The notes beneath the pieces are model-generated. The model was not told the DNA's origin and did no database searches. It was given only the letters and a program-made list of their open reading frames with translations. A stretch of DNA of 64,000 bases, from assembly GCF_020085105.1 (NCBI RefSeq), contig NC_058045.1, positions 23,098,833 through 23,162,832 of the forward strand. The letters run 5' to 3'. Below are positions 19,893 through 30,657 of the stretch, piece after piece. The first letter of the stretch is position 1. Every line of letters begins with the position of its first letter. Origin of the DNA: Siniperca chuatsi (Eukaryota > Chordata > Actinopteri > Centrarchiformes > Sinipercidae). The position numbers were made by a program, and so were the translations under genes.

Positions 19893-22800
19893 GTAAGAAC
19901 ACATGCACTTACACACAGATCCAGAACGCACCAAACCTCTGAAATACATATATCTGTGTGTACAGCCACATATTTGTTTGTGTACTCCTCAGATGCCCCA
20001 GAGGAGGAGTATGACCCACGTTCCCTCTTTGAGCGACTGCAGGAGCAGAAAGACAAGAAACAAGAGGAATATGAGGAGCAATTCAAATTCAGTGGGTTGT
20101 CTTGTCTCTCTGTTTCTCTTTGTTACATCTGTCATTAGGACTTTTACCTAAATTTTCCATTTCTGTTTGAATTAACACTTTTCCTCTGCTGCTATACCAA
20201 GACAAAGAGCCAGTGGCTATGGGTTATAAAGATCAACAGTCATGACAAGGATTTGTAATCAGCAGTACCCATCAGTGTATTAAATGCTAAACAGTCCACT
20301 CCAACACTTAAATTCTCAGTTTTAACGTGTAGCTACCTCTCTTTACTTTGCAGACGAGGGTGGGTTACAAAAGATCGTTCACAAAATTCATTACTTTATA
20401 ATATTTTCTCATGATTAAAGACACACTCCGACAATTTCTTGCATCAGCGTCAGTTTACTTATGATGGTTAGTACCACTCAGCTTGTAGTCATCTGGACTA
20501 CGGGGGACCCCTCGTCCAATTTTTTCACAATTGAGAATGACTTCCGGATGGGAGCCGAAACGTCTTGATTCTGAAAACAGTGTCCAGATGACTACGACTG
20601 AAACCTTTTCTACGATAGAACACTCCTGGACGAATGAGGGACTACACCGACCACTCAGCTTGTTAAATGTCATCTGTGACAAATATTGTACTTTTTACCC
20701 CACTACATTAATCTGATGGCTATTAAGATTCCAGTTTTACATAAATCATATGATAAGCATCAAAAAGTACAACACACTTGTGCCCCCTTACACAAAAGCT
20801 GTGTCTGGTTGGGGCCCCTTGTCACGGTTTAGATGTCTAGGAGTTGTTAGCAGTTCCACCAAAAAGACATTTCCCCTCTAAACTTCTCAGACATTTGTTT
20901 ATTATTAGATTAGCCATTACTTAACAAAAAAGCAAAAAATCCCAAAAATGTATACAGGTTTATGTAGCAGAACTTTGTTTTCTCTTCTTTCCTACCCCAT
21001 TAATTATCTCACGACCCCCCAGATTTATCTTTATCTTTGGAGGGGCCCGACCCCTGGCTTGAGAACCACTGGACTAAACTGTATTTTAAAGGTACCCAGT
21101 GGAGTTTCTGACCTCTAGTATCACTATGGAGCAGTTTTCTTCACTTGTGGATCCCCGTTTTGTTCGTCTCTGTGTATGCGCACAATGACGCACATGCACA
21201 CGCGCGGTGACACGATAGCTTGACTCATACTAGGGACTAAAAGTCAGGATATCTCGGCCTCTGCTGCATCAATTTTGATAATTTTGAATCTGTCTTTCAT
21301 AAATCGCCCAACGACATGGAAGTGACATTGCTGGAGTATCCCTTTAATTATGTCATTGGTAATAGGCAAGCCTAATGATATTACTCTTAGTGCCTAATCC
21401 CTTTGAATGTTTGTTTTCAGTAGATATTAATTTACTAATCAGTGCATTTTGTGTATAACATTAATGCATTCAACTATCTCTACACTGTATTTACAGCATT
21501 AGTTCAGTTTTTTTATGTTTAAAAGTGTTTCATATGAAGATATTCTGCAAGAACAGGAGAATATTTTGCAGCTGTCAGTTCCATTCACACCGGTCTTAAA
21601 AAAGCTACACTTTAATTAACGATAGTGAAAGAGTAAAGCTATATCTCTGATGACTTTGCTCTGCTTCTGTTGGTTGGATGTTATTTTTGTAGACAAGCTT
21701 CTTCTAACTTGTTTAGCTTTACTATTTTAATTACTTTGCCAGGCATAATCATAAAAATATTTAAAAACAATACAATGGTATCTGTTTAAAGTTTTCTTGG
21801 GAGTACTGTTCAAAAGTTATTCTTTGTTTAACGTTTATTCTGCATTTCATTAGCAGATGGCAGATTTGCAGCTATGCAAAGCCATATCCTGTATGTATGT
21901 TATTTTATATATTCTAGTAAAGAGACTAATTGGGAAAGAACTCGCACTCATTCAATTCAAGCATTCATAAAACAATTTTTAGTATGTTTAAAAAATTTGA
22001 CAGCGTCAGTGTTCAAAAACAACCGTACATTTCATACATCTGTAACGGGAACAGTACAATTCAGGGATTTCTTTCGAGAGGAAGGTCACTTGGATTAAAA
22101 ATAAACTGTCGGTTTGTTTTCTGAAAAATGCAATCACTCTATTGCCATGTGTTGAGAGCATGTTTGTTTCCATGGTGACAGGGAACATGGTGAGAGGATT
22201 GGATGAGGATGAGTCCAGCTTCCTGGACGAGGTCTCCCGGCAACAGTGCCTGGTGGAGAAGCAACGCAGGGATGAAGAGAAGCAGGAACTGTTGGAATAC
22301 AGAATATCCTTTTTATCACGTGTTTAAATGAAAAACACATATTAATTAGCCTGTATTGCTCTGTGTTTATTTGCCTAAATATGTTCACCCGTTATCCCCC
22401 ATTTTAATGGCCGATAACAGATTTAAAATAAGCACTGACATGTAGTTGAAGTCACAGCAGTTGCACCTCATTTGGCTTGTTTATTTTGTTGTTTATGAAA
22501 TGAGGATTAGCTAGTCATGGAATTCAGCATGGAAACATCACATGCTCCACAGGCAAAAAAAGAAAAGGGGAAAAAAGACATTTGGATTTGAAGCTATTGC
22601 CGTACAGTTTTAATATTCTGAAACCAGTTCCAACTTCCAGTACTGTAATACATTTCAATACAAATCTAAATTAAAATAAAGTAGCAATTCATGTAAATGC
22701 TAAACAGATATTTGCAAAAATTCTCTCTCTGTGTCACCAGTATCAATGTACTTCACTCACATGCATGCTGACACTTTATCACAATCTGTATGTTTTTTTT

Positions 22801-24096
22801 TTATGTTTGCATTATATCAAAACAAATATCAATTCAAACTGAAAATACAACACTCAACATGCCTCCAGAACAAGGCAGTCAAAACTAATTTCAATTTAGA
22901 AGATGCATTTCTTCAACTATATCCCTTAAAAATATAATGCAGCGTTTTCCTCAAGCTAATACACATCTTGTATCTAATGCTAAAATTAGCCCATTAAGGC
23001 AAAAAGTGTCATTCTTATTGCCCAGTAAATATCTAATATTAATGCAAATTTGTCTGTGACTACTTTGTCAGGTGCTGAGGTTTCTGGTTTACAAATCCTT
23101 CCAGCTCTGTACGTCTGTCTGAAACAGAAATACTCGCTGCCCACTGAGACAGTAGTATTATTAGTTTTTGCTCAGCTGGTCGTGTGCTCGTCTCGAAGCG
23201 CGTCAAAAGGTTAAATCCTTGAACTGTAGGCTCCTTTATTCTACACAGTGCAGCCAAACACTAGGCTAAAAAAGACAGCATAGAAAACAGACACGTTAGC
23301 ACATATTAGCTAACTTGAATCGTCCGAACAACAATAACCCATAAAATTACAGTTCTGTCCAGTTACCTAATGTTATAGTTCCCTCAAACAATGTAACGTT
23401 ATAACAAAGATGCATATCAGAGGGGATTTAGATTTGGACAGGGTCCAACATAACCAATGGCCTGGGGCCAGTACAAGTTTATGCAGGGCAACTTGATTGA
23501 CCAGTAGTTCGGAATTAAAGTTCCGAACTACTGTAAATCTGCTCATTATCCTGTTTAGACCCAAAACGTGATTGTTATTGAGGGTGTCTTCTCATATGAC
23601 AGTCTAACGTTAACCCAATTATGAGACACTTTGCTGAGATACTTGTGGAAAGCTAGCCATGTAGCCAGCTGCAATGAGCAGCTATGGTACTCACGTTAAT
23701 ATGAAAATCTGGAAATACTGACATTATTATACCATCGTCCTTTCTCCCTGTAGCCTGTAGGACGGGGAGTGTGTCATCTAGTGGCTGGATGTTATCAATG
23801 TTATCAATAGCACCTTTAAACATATTGGTGGGAAAAGCTACATGATGAGATCCAGGTGTCCAGGTGCTGTATATTACATAGAGTTTCTCAGTAAGTGTTT
23901 CAGTATCTCCCTAAGCTAAGCAGCGAAGCTGGTTTTTGGTAATTTCAGCACTTCATGCTGTTGAACAGTTGAAGGACATGCATGCTGCTCATATGGGAGT
24001 CTCTTGGTGCATATATTAAAGGCAGCTTTATGTGCTTTGGTAGAGACAGGCACAGCGCCACCATACTGAAGCTCCTGCTGGGACTGCATCATACAT

Positions 24097-24141
<45 letters not shown>

Positions 24142-27100
24142 CCTCACACACACCTTCTGCACGTGTCCATCCTCATGTATGATACCAGCACTATGCTGTA
24201 CACAAATTAGTCTGTCTATAATTATGCCCTTCAGCTTTATCTGAAGGACAAAATTATTACAAGCAATGTCTTTGGGATTTGCAAGGGATTTTCTTCTTCT
24301 TGTTGCTTAATAATTAGATTGTAATTCCACTTTGTTTCACTTCATTCAGCCTGATATTGTGTTCATGTTAACCAATTTCTTGTTGGGAGGGGGATTATCT
24401 TGGTCTGTTTTGCTCTAACCACTAGCGAATGACTTATTCATCCTGCCAACGGTTGCTAGGAGCAGTTAACGAAACATTTTTCACAATGAAATATGTCAAT
24501 CTATGAGTTCTTGGGAACAATATACTGAGTGAGACATTTTACAGTTTAAAAAATAAACCTGTCAGTGCTCTCTGGTGGACAAACTATGTAATTATGACAC
24601 TGTTTCTAAATTACCTCAAATCTAGTTTGGCATATCTGTACTTTATATATTTATATATTTCTTGTTACTTGTCAGCTGACATATACTGAGAGTGATATAT
24701 CAGCCTGGCCGATTTGTCAGTCTAGCTCTACTAGCTAGCTATGTAGGAAAATGGCGTCCCCATTCTTAATCCCGCCTACTGAACTCTCATTGGCCGACTG
24801 TTTCTCCAACTGGAGAAAGCAGCTGTGAGTGGGCGCAATCGCTGAACAAATCTAAGATGTGGGCAGCGATTCAGAGGTCTGGAACCAGTCCTGTTTGCCA
24901 AATCCTATCTGCATTATATTGCTGCATTACATAACCTCAAATTTTAGCCCATGAAAGAAGCATAAGAATATTTTGAGGAGGTTCAGGTAAACTTTACAGT
25001 ACATGCAGCATTGTCTGTGCAGTACAGGAAAAAAAGACATATACAGTTGTCAGCTATTTGGAATTGTCCTCTAATTAAATAAAAATGTTACATCTGATTA
25101 ATATTGATATGATAATCAATTGGGAAGAATTCATGTATTTAGGACAGACCACCTAATTTATTAACAGAACTCCTGTAATCCATAGGTACTGTTCCTTACA
25201 TCAAAGTGTAAATACTACACCAGATGAAATCCTTGCATGTCTACAGTGCACATTTGAATACACGTCCAGTAGTTTTACTTGTTGGTTGTTGCTCTCTGTG
25301 CTTTTCATCAGTCCCTCTCTGTCACTCTCTCTTTGTCTTTGCGGACAGACAGGTTTCTGACAGACAGGTTTGTCTGCAGATGAAGAAGAGAATGGGTTGT
25401 CTTGGAAACTGTTCACAGCAACTGCTTTAAATTGTCACCGTAGTTACCACCTGTGATACAAAGTACACGCACACACAGGTGCAGACCTTAGTTAATGCAG
25501 TGAAAACTCAGGACTGCTAGTGTCTATCGCACATATACCTAATGCCCCACTTTGTGTCTGCTGATTCCTGTCCACTTTATACCGTGTGTGCTTTGTCTTT
25601 TTGTGTCTCTCTCTGTCTATTTTCCTCTGTCTCTGCATCTCGACCCGATTTCATGTCTCCTGAGCTCTGTCCATGTCCTGGTCTTCTTTTAGGTTCTATA
25701 TCTGTGTCACCTCTCTCTGCCAGAGTGCTTTTCTTAGCCTTTCAGAACTGTGTCACTTTTTCCAGCACACTGATGGAGAGATGTAATGGCTCCCCCTGAA
25801 GGGAGGACAGAATGCTGCTGAATGGGTCGTGTGTTTCTACTTGCCCCTGAGCCCCACTCTTTGCTCCCTTTATTCACCTTAACTCTGTACTTTCACAGCG
25901 CTCTAGTGAAGCAAGCGTCAACCGAAAGCCGTAAAGAGCCTGAAAAAAAGGCAGTACCTAAACATTCAGTGGCAGAGCAAAGGACCAGCCACCTGTCTCA
26001 GGCCCATTTACTGGCTGGAGCTGTCAAGAGGCGCAGGTACGCAGATACACATCCTTTAAACACTGACAAATTATCACCTTATAAAGTTGATGTGGTGCAC
26101 TTGTTAGCAAGCAGTTTCCTATTTACACATCCAGCAGACGCTGAACAATATTAGCATTCATTTGTGTTTGTGCCCATCTGACAAATTTAAGTCCAATATC
26201 CACTCTCCTTTGGTTTTGGTTTTCATTTTCACCAACTCCTGAGGGAAACATTGTTCTCTGTAGCTGCTAAATGCTCCACCAGCTAGTCGCTAACTTTGTT
26301 GGTCTGCAGTTTGGTGTTGGGCAGGTAGCGTCACTTTATCAGAACCCTTTTGCAGAAAACAGCTGCCTGTTGCAGCCAAAAACACTGAATTGAAAATGAT
26401 GATAATTAGGTTTTTCCTGAAGCTTTCGCCGTATCCCAGGTCCACCTGCAGAAAGCTTGAGGAATAGCTAAGTAAGTTGAACCTTGAGTTTACAATTTTT
26501 ATCACAATATATGTCAAGACTGAACCTCTATGCTCAAATAAAACCATATCATAAAACCAAAACAATGAGCTGAAAGACGCTAAAATGCTCTGTGGAGCTG
26601 AGGGGAACTGTAGAGTCAGGTAATAATTTTCTGGGTTTGTCACTGCGAATGACCCCCATTCACAGTGCACATTTGTCCCATTGCTGACATGAAAATCTTG
26701 ATTAGAAGAGGAGCTTTAAATCTTCAAAATCTCTTTGTTCTCTTACCCAGTTCCTCCCAGTCGTCAGACAGCAGTAAGAAACAGAAGTTGGAAATCACAA
26801 CAGCAACAGCAACAGCAACGACAGGAAATGGAGACAGACACACAGGTGGGCTGCAGCCTGAGGCCTTTAAGGAGGGATGTTTATCTGAACTGGACAGAAA
26901 TTGAGTTGTGCACCTCTTTGACAATTCCTGGAATTGCTAAATCAGAACTATCAGACCAGAAAAACACAAACTCATACACAGCTCACTGCTTCCACATGCA
27001 GAGCTGGAACTACCTTTTTAAAATTGGGAAATCTTGCAAAGTGGAAGTGTGATGTAGATTCAGTGGAGCCACGTTTACTCAGATTTTAGGCTGGTCTGCC

Positions 27101-27477
27101 TCATAATGGAAACCTAAGAAAAGAAACTCACAAGAAAAAAAGGAAACTTGAGTCTATAAAAACGGGTAGCCCAGGGCTAGCTTGACCTTGTTTCACACTT
27201 GAGTTACTCAATGCAACTGGTAAGCGCTGTGTTTAAAGATTCATGGTCAAACAACAGAGGCCAGGGATAACATCTTCACATCACTAAGTTTCGATTACTT
27301 TGGCTCCAACCCTGATTCATATGAGTGAACGGTTCTCAGTAGATCCCGTGGGGCAGTGGCACTGAAAATGGTAGTTCTGGTTAAGCTATATATTACTCAA
27401 GACGAGGTGTCAGTTCTTGTTTTGTCCACACATTTTTATTCTGTGTACATATCAAGTTTCATATTTCACTGATGATG

Positions 27478-27521
<44 letters not shown>

Positions 27522-28680
27522 CAACTTTATTTGTACGCCACCTTTCATACAACAAATGCAGCTCAAAGTGCTTTACAACAAAGAAAAAACATGCACTGAG
27601 TGCTTCACATAAAAAAAACAACAGAATGAACATAAAAACATAAAATGCCATAGTTATTATAAAGTAAAAAAATAAAAAAGTAAAAATAAGATGAGAATAG
27701 AATACATGCATCTTCACATGAAAATAGACATAGAATGACAGAATGCCATACTTATTGTAAAATAAAAATGAGGAATGTATAACATAAGATGGGAAATAAA
27801 ACACGCTGAATAATAATAATAAATAAAATAAAATCTAGTAAAATACTGTTAATAACAAAATAACAGCAGCTGTAACTTGTAACACCTCAATTCAGTATTC
27901 ATTTTCACTTTGACTGCAGTAGAAGTGCAAGTATTACAACAGTGTTTAAAGCTGCATTCGTTGATTTGTGATTATTTATTAATTAAGTTGGTATGGCAAG
28001 TGTATTAGCAAACATTTGCCTATTTACATATCCAGCAGACACGGCGCCACATTAACATTCATTGTCCGATATTTACTCTCCTTTTAGTTAATTTCCCCAA
28101 CTTCAGAGAAATATCTGGCTTTTCAGGTGCTAGCTACTGCAAATGTTTTTTTTACAAAACAAATTACTGCATATGCAAACAGCATTTACATTTTTTTAAC
28201 TGCATTCAAAAGAAATGCTACAGACACATCTAAATCGAAACTAAATCATTGAAAATAGCCCATTAACACAGTTAGTAAAAAAAAAAATCTTAATTTTTCT
28301 TGGTCCTTGGTTACATAGTCTCCAAATTTTCATCTCTGACCTTTTTGAAAAGAGCCTGATATGGGGGGATGTCTGCATGTACAAGCTCTGAATCTGACAG
28401 TATGTTGTGCTGTTCAGAACAGGAGGATGGAGCAGGAGGAGGAGCAGGGCGAGCTGAAGATCAACAAACAGTCCCCGGCCTGACGGCGAAGACCCCCTCG
28501 GCTCCCCTGAGCTCTGGTCAAGGCATGTTACACCTGCCGTCAGCAGCCGTGTGCGTCGGCGTTTTACCAGGACTCTGGGTTTATTCTGGCAGCAGCGACT
28601 CTGACAGCAGCTCAGACAGCGAAGGTAGCGTGGACGCAATCATGTTGCCGTACCCCCGGCACAGCAGGGCCTACAGATAG
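19766..28680 (+). CDS. psme3ip1: psme3ip1 (fam192a/NIP30), complete coding region, six exons
   Basis: Nuclear protein known from mammals to bind the PA28-gamma (PSME3) activator of the 20S proteasome. Exons at 19766-19892, 19993-20091, 22182-22303, 25891-26036, 26751-26845 and 28418-28680 sum to 852 nt in one frame: 283 residues, against about 254 in human. The conserved NIP30 block covers roughly residues 1-115: [38 protein letters not shown], then [31 protein letters not shown] follows near 155-165 and [14 protein letters not shown] near 236-249. A Ser/Asp-rich tract ([14 protein letters not shown], 253-266) corresponds to the casein-kinase-type acidic region needed for PA28-gamma binding in the mammalian protein. 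Intron 3 is AT-AC. The last 17 residues do not match the mammalian C terminus I recall. Convergent with cpne2. Confidence 0.95.
19993..20091 (+). CDS. psme3ip1: psme3ip1 coding exon 2
   Basis: 99 nt encoding [18 protein letters not shown] to EEYEEQFKF, preceded by ACTCCTCAG and followed by GTGGGT. Highly conserved helical, charged region. Confidence 0.94.
20473..20663. repeat. Insertion-like segment between 14-bp direct repeats
   Basis: ACCACTCAGCTTGT occurs at 20473-20486 and 20650-20663. Between them GTAGTCATCTGGAC (20485-20498) is inverted at 20581-20594. The pattern suggests a short retroposed or fold-back insertion in psme3ip1 intron 2. The family is not recognised. Confidence 0.5.
20680..22170. 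other. psme3ip1 intron 2, right part
   Basis: Intronic. 20684-20770 is a fragment of repeat family D (TTGTACTTTTTACCCCACTAC). 20800-21075 contains C-rich and A-rich repeat-like sequence ending TTGAGAACCACTGGAC. No exon or RNA gene seen. Confidence 0.45.
22182..22303 (+). CDS. psme3ip1: psme3ip1 coding exon 3
   Basis: 122 nt encoding [20 protein letters not shown] to ELLEYR. The acceptor is GTGACAG. It ends in phase 0 directly before ATATCCTTTT, which fits the minor-class AT-AC 5' splice site; there is no GT at this point that would keep the frame. Confidence 0.93.
23502..23533. repeat. Perfect 13-bp hairpin
   Basis: CAGTAGTTCGGAA at 23502-23514 and its exact complement TTCCGAACTACTG at 23521-23533, with a 6-nt loop TTAAAG. 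It lies in the psme3ip1 AT-AC intron. Confidence 0.85.
24105..24152. repeat. (TA)n(CA)n microsatellite
   Basis: Run of alternating TATA followed by CACACACACA within psme3ip1 intron 3. It is low complexity, and open frames through it are spurious. Confidence 0.9.
24520..24735. repeat. Teleost repeat family E, copy 2
   Basis: Counterpart of 2500-2735, sharing AATAAACCTGTCAG, GACAAACTAT, a GACACTGTTT block and the CAGCCTGGCCGAT region. It lies within psme3ip1 intron 3. Confidence 0.6.
25891..26036 (+). CDS. psme3ip1: psme3ip1 coding exon 4
   Basis: 146 nt beginning directly after CTCTGTAC. It encodes [20 protein letters not shown] to [13 protein letters not shown] and ends in phase 2 at GTACGC. 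A U2-type acceptor TTTCACAG lies 8 nt inside this exon, but using it would break the frame with exon 3. Confidence 0.9.
26065..26460 (+). repeat. Teleost repeat family C, copy 1
   Basis: Shares ACACATCCAGCAGAC, AATTTAAGTCCAATATC and GTTTGGTGTTGGGCAGGTAGC words with 40990-41400 and, partly, with 27950-28140 and 38005-38290. Non-coding; psme3ip1 intron 4. Confidence 0.65.
26751..26845 (+). CDS. psme3ip1: psme3ip1 coding exon 5
   Basis: 95 nt encoding [15 protein letters not shown] followed by an Ala/Thr run from GCAACAGCAACAG-type triplets. Acceptor CTTACCCAG, donor GTGGGC. The Ala/Thr repeat is a lineage-specific insertion candidate and may vary in length. Confidence 0.85.
27478..27830 (+). 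repeat. (TAA)n microsatellite plus attached AT-rich repeat
   Basis: About 13 TAA/ATA triplets (27478-27520) precede AACTTTATTTGTACGCC and CTCAAAGTGCTTTACA, a widespread fish repeat motif, and then A-rich sequence to about 27830. Open frames here are low-complexity artefacts. It lies in psme3ip1 intron 5. Confidence 0.75.
27950..28140 (+). repeat. Teleost repeat family C, copy 2
   Basis: Contains TTTACATATCCAGCAGACAC, AACATTCATTGTCCGATAT and a CTCCTTTTAG segment matching the other family C copies. It lies in psme3ip1 intron 5. Confidence 0.6.
28418..28680 (+). CDS. psme3ip1: psme3ip1 coding exon 6 and stop
   Basis: 263 nt ending at TAG (28678-28680). It encodes an acidic/Gly-rich start, the conserved [14 protein letters not shown] and the [14 protein letters not shown] cluster, then a divergent tail [17 protein letters not shown]. 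Acceptor CTGTTCAG. A GTAGCG within the exon at 28624 could act as an internal donor; I found no downstream exon for it. Confidence 0.92.
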
Positions 28681-28681
28681 A

Positions 28682-28684
<3 letters not shown>

Positions 28685-28736
<52 letters not shown>

Positions 28737-28746
28737 GCGCGCGCGC
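28685..28746. repeat. (AC)n(GC)n tract at the start of the psme3ip1 3'UTR
   Basis: 62 bp of uninterrupted purine-pyrimidine alternation: about 25 AC units followed by 6 GC units, starting 4 nt after the stop codon. Alternating CA/CG is the classic sequence class able to adopt left-handed Z-DNA. Confidence 0.95.
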
Positions 28747-29455
28747 CAGAGCCTGTGTCCCTACAGGCTACACAAGTTCATATAATGTTAGTCATATGCT
28801 CAACACACAACAAATACACCTAGCAAAAATGTTCAGTATTCCTGTTGTTTTCACAGCTGTGAGTTAAACTGTTGCTCTTTCTCATCAGACAAAGTTCAGC
28901 CCATTAATATAACCCTAATAAACAGTAACATTAGGACCAATTTAAACTATTCTGAACTAAATCTGTGTATATATTTGTGGTTTTTGCTATTGTGGCACTC
29001 AAACATGACACCTCCACCCTTCCTTCCCTCAATCAAATCTCACGCAGTTTAAGCCGAGCAACCAATCCCGCACTGCCTACCCCGACGACATCCTGCCCCC
29101 TACACCCCCTCCCAAGCCACAGCGACTGCAAGCTGTGCTGTTGGTTGAGGGAACAGTGATTGACAGCTGTGGAGCAAGGAAGAGACTGCTTTAGACTGTG
29201 TCACATGACTCACACCTTTTAGCTATCAGCAGCAGAGGAGAGAGAGAGACGGGGCAGGACACGCTTCTCTCTCTCTTTGGGTTAAATGCAAAGTCTGAAT
29301 TGTTTGAAAAATAATGTTCTTATTTGTGTGATGTAATGTGTTTTCTCATCAGTAGTTTGTCTCAAAGTCACGTTGTGCTGGAAAGATGCCGGACTGTTTG
29401 CTGCTGTCTCAGGCGTTGGAGCTTTGTTTTGTTGGTTGAAGTCTGAGTAGAGAGA

Positions 29456-29461
29456 AATAAA
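29456..29461 (+). terminator. psme3ip1: psme3ip1 polyadenylation signal (best candidate)
   Basis: AATAAA followed within 10-50 nt by a strongly GT-rich stretch (29471-29512), the expected downstream element. This gives a 3'UTR of about 0.8 kb. An earlier AATAAA at 28917-28922 has a weaker downstream context. Confidence 0.65.
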
Positions 29462-29519
29462 GAGCTTTCCGTTGTACTGTGTGTTTACTGTGTGTATTTG
29501 TGTGTGTGTGACAGAGACA

Positions 29520-30624
29520 AAGATCTACTATATTTGCAGGATACTGAGAGATTTTTTAGAAACTTTTTTTAAATATCAGGGGCCAATTATGGATTGGAAA
29601 TAGTATATACTGCATTAAGTCAGCTTTTTTTGGTCTAATACTAGGCCCCACTTCCTTTGTTCAGTGGTCCTCAACCGTTTTGGCTTGTGATAATGTCTAC
29701 ATGTGACCACTCATCACAGGTATGGCATATGGACATTTAAGTTATTTCATTTGAAGGATTGGAGGCCTGAAGAGGTAAAAGTATCTAGTATTTCACAAGA
29801 AAAAAAGCAAAATTTAGACTGGTCAGAAATCCTTAAACCAGTCATGTTACGATCCCTTAGATTGATCTCGGGACCTGTTGGGATACCAGTGGTTAAGGTA
29901 AATACTGCAACAGTTTATAAAATAAATGGGTATATTTATTGAATTTTAGTAATTCACAGATTACACTCCTATAATATATACAGTAGGATTCCACATGTAA
30001 TAGCGTATATAGGAGTATATGTATATATAATTGTCTTACTCAAGCAGAGATAACAAGCGGGCTACAGAGGTCTGGTAATCTCACTTCTTAATAATTTCAC
30101 ACGTCCAAATTTTTAAAACTTGTAGTCTCCCGACCCAACCAAAGCAATCACACAGCTTCCTGTGGAGCCACAAAAGACTAAAACTTTTTTAATAAATGCA
30201 GTAGTACTCTCCCCAAGACCTGTTAACAGACTTTGATGTGTGAAATCGGCAGAGTTCCCCTTTAAGTGATGGTGCATAACGACTCCAATTCTGACTTCTG
30301 AAGACAAATTGTTCTTGGTGCTTTCACTCGAGGCCTATTTTTAAAAATGCTAACATCAGCATGCTAACGTATTCATAATGATGATGCTGAGGAGTAGGAG
30401 GTTGAATGTTTTCCATCTCGGTTTAGCGTGTTAGCATGCTAAGATTTACTAATTAGCATTAAACACAAAGTCGATTTCTGTTTGAAAATTCATTCTAAAA
30501 AAAACTGGATTCTCCGAACTGAACTAGGACTAGGATTAATTTGTCCTATCAATAAGAAGTCTAAATAATCTAATAAATCCTTAGGCTCAGACCAAAAAAT
30601 TAAGCTGTTCAAGCACCACTGTCT

Positions 30625-30657
<33 letters not shown>

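Larger units (their letters stand above)
22304..25890 (+). other. psme3ip1: AT-AC (U12-type) intron of psme3ip1
   Basis: A 3587-bp intron that begins ATATCCTTTT and ends CTCTGTAC. The branch-site-like ACCTTAAC (25876-25883) lies about 8 nt before the terminal AC. These are the three signals read by the U11/U12 minor spliceosome. The flanking exons join in frame with these borders and not with the nearest GT-AG alternatives. The intron body contains family E (24520-24735) and other repeats, a small hairpin (23502-23533) and a TA/CA microsatellite (about 24105-24152). Confidence 0.88.

Noticed and set aside
25542..25799. 85-codon Cys/Ser-rich plus-strand frame in psme3ip1 intron 3
   Set aside because: CT-rich low-complexity sequence without splice borders that fit the gene; it would break the AT-AC intron model.
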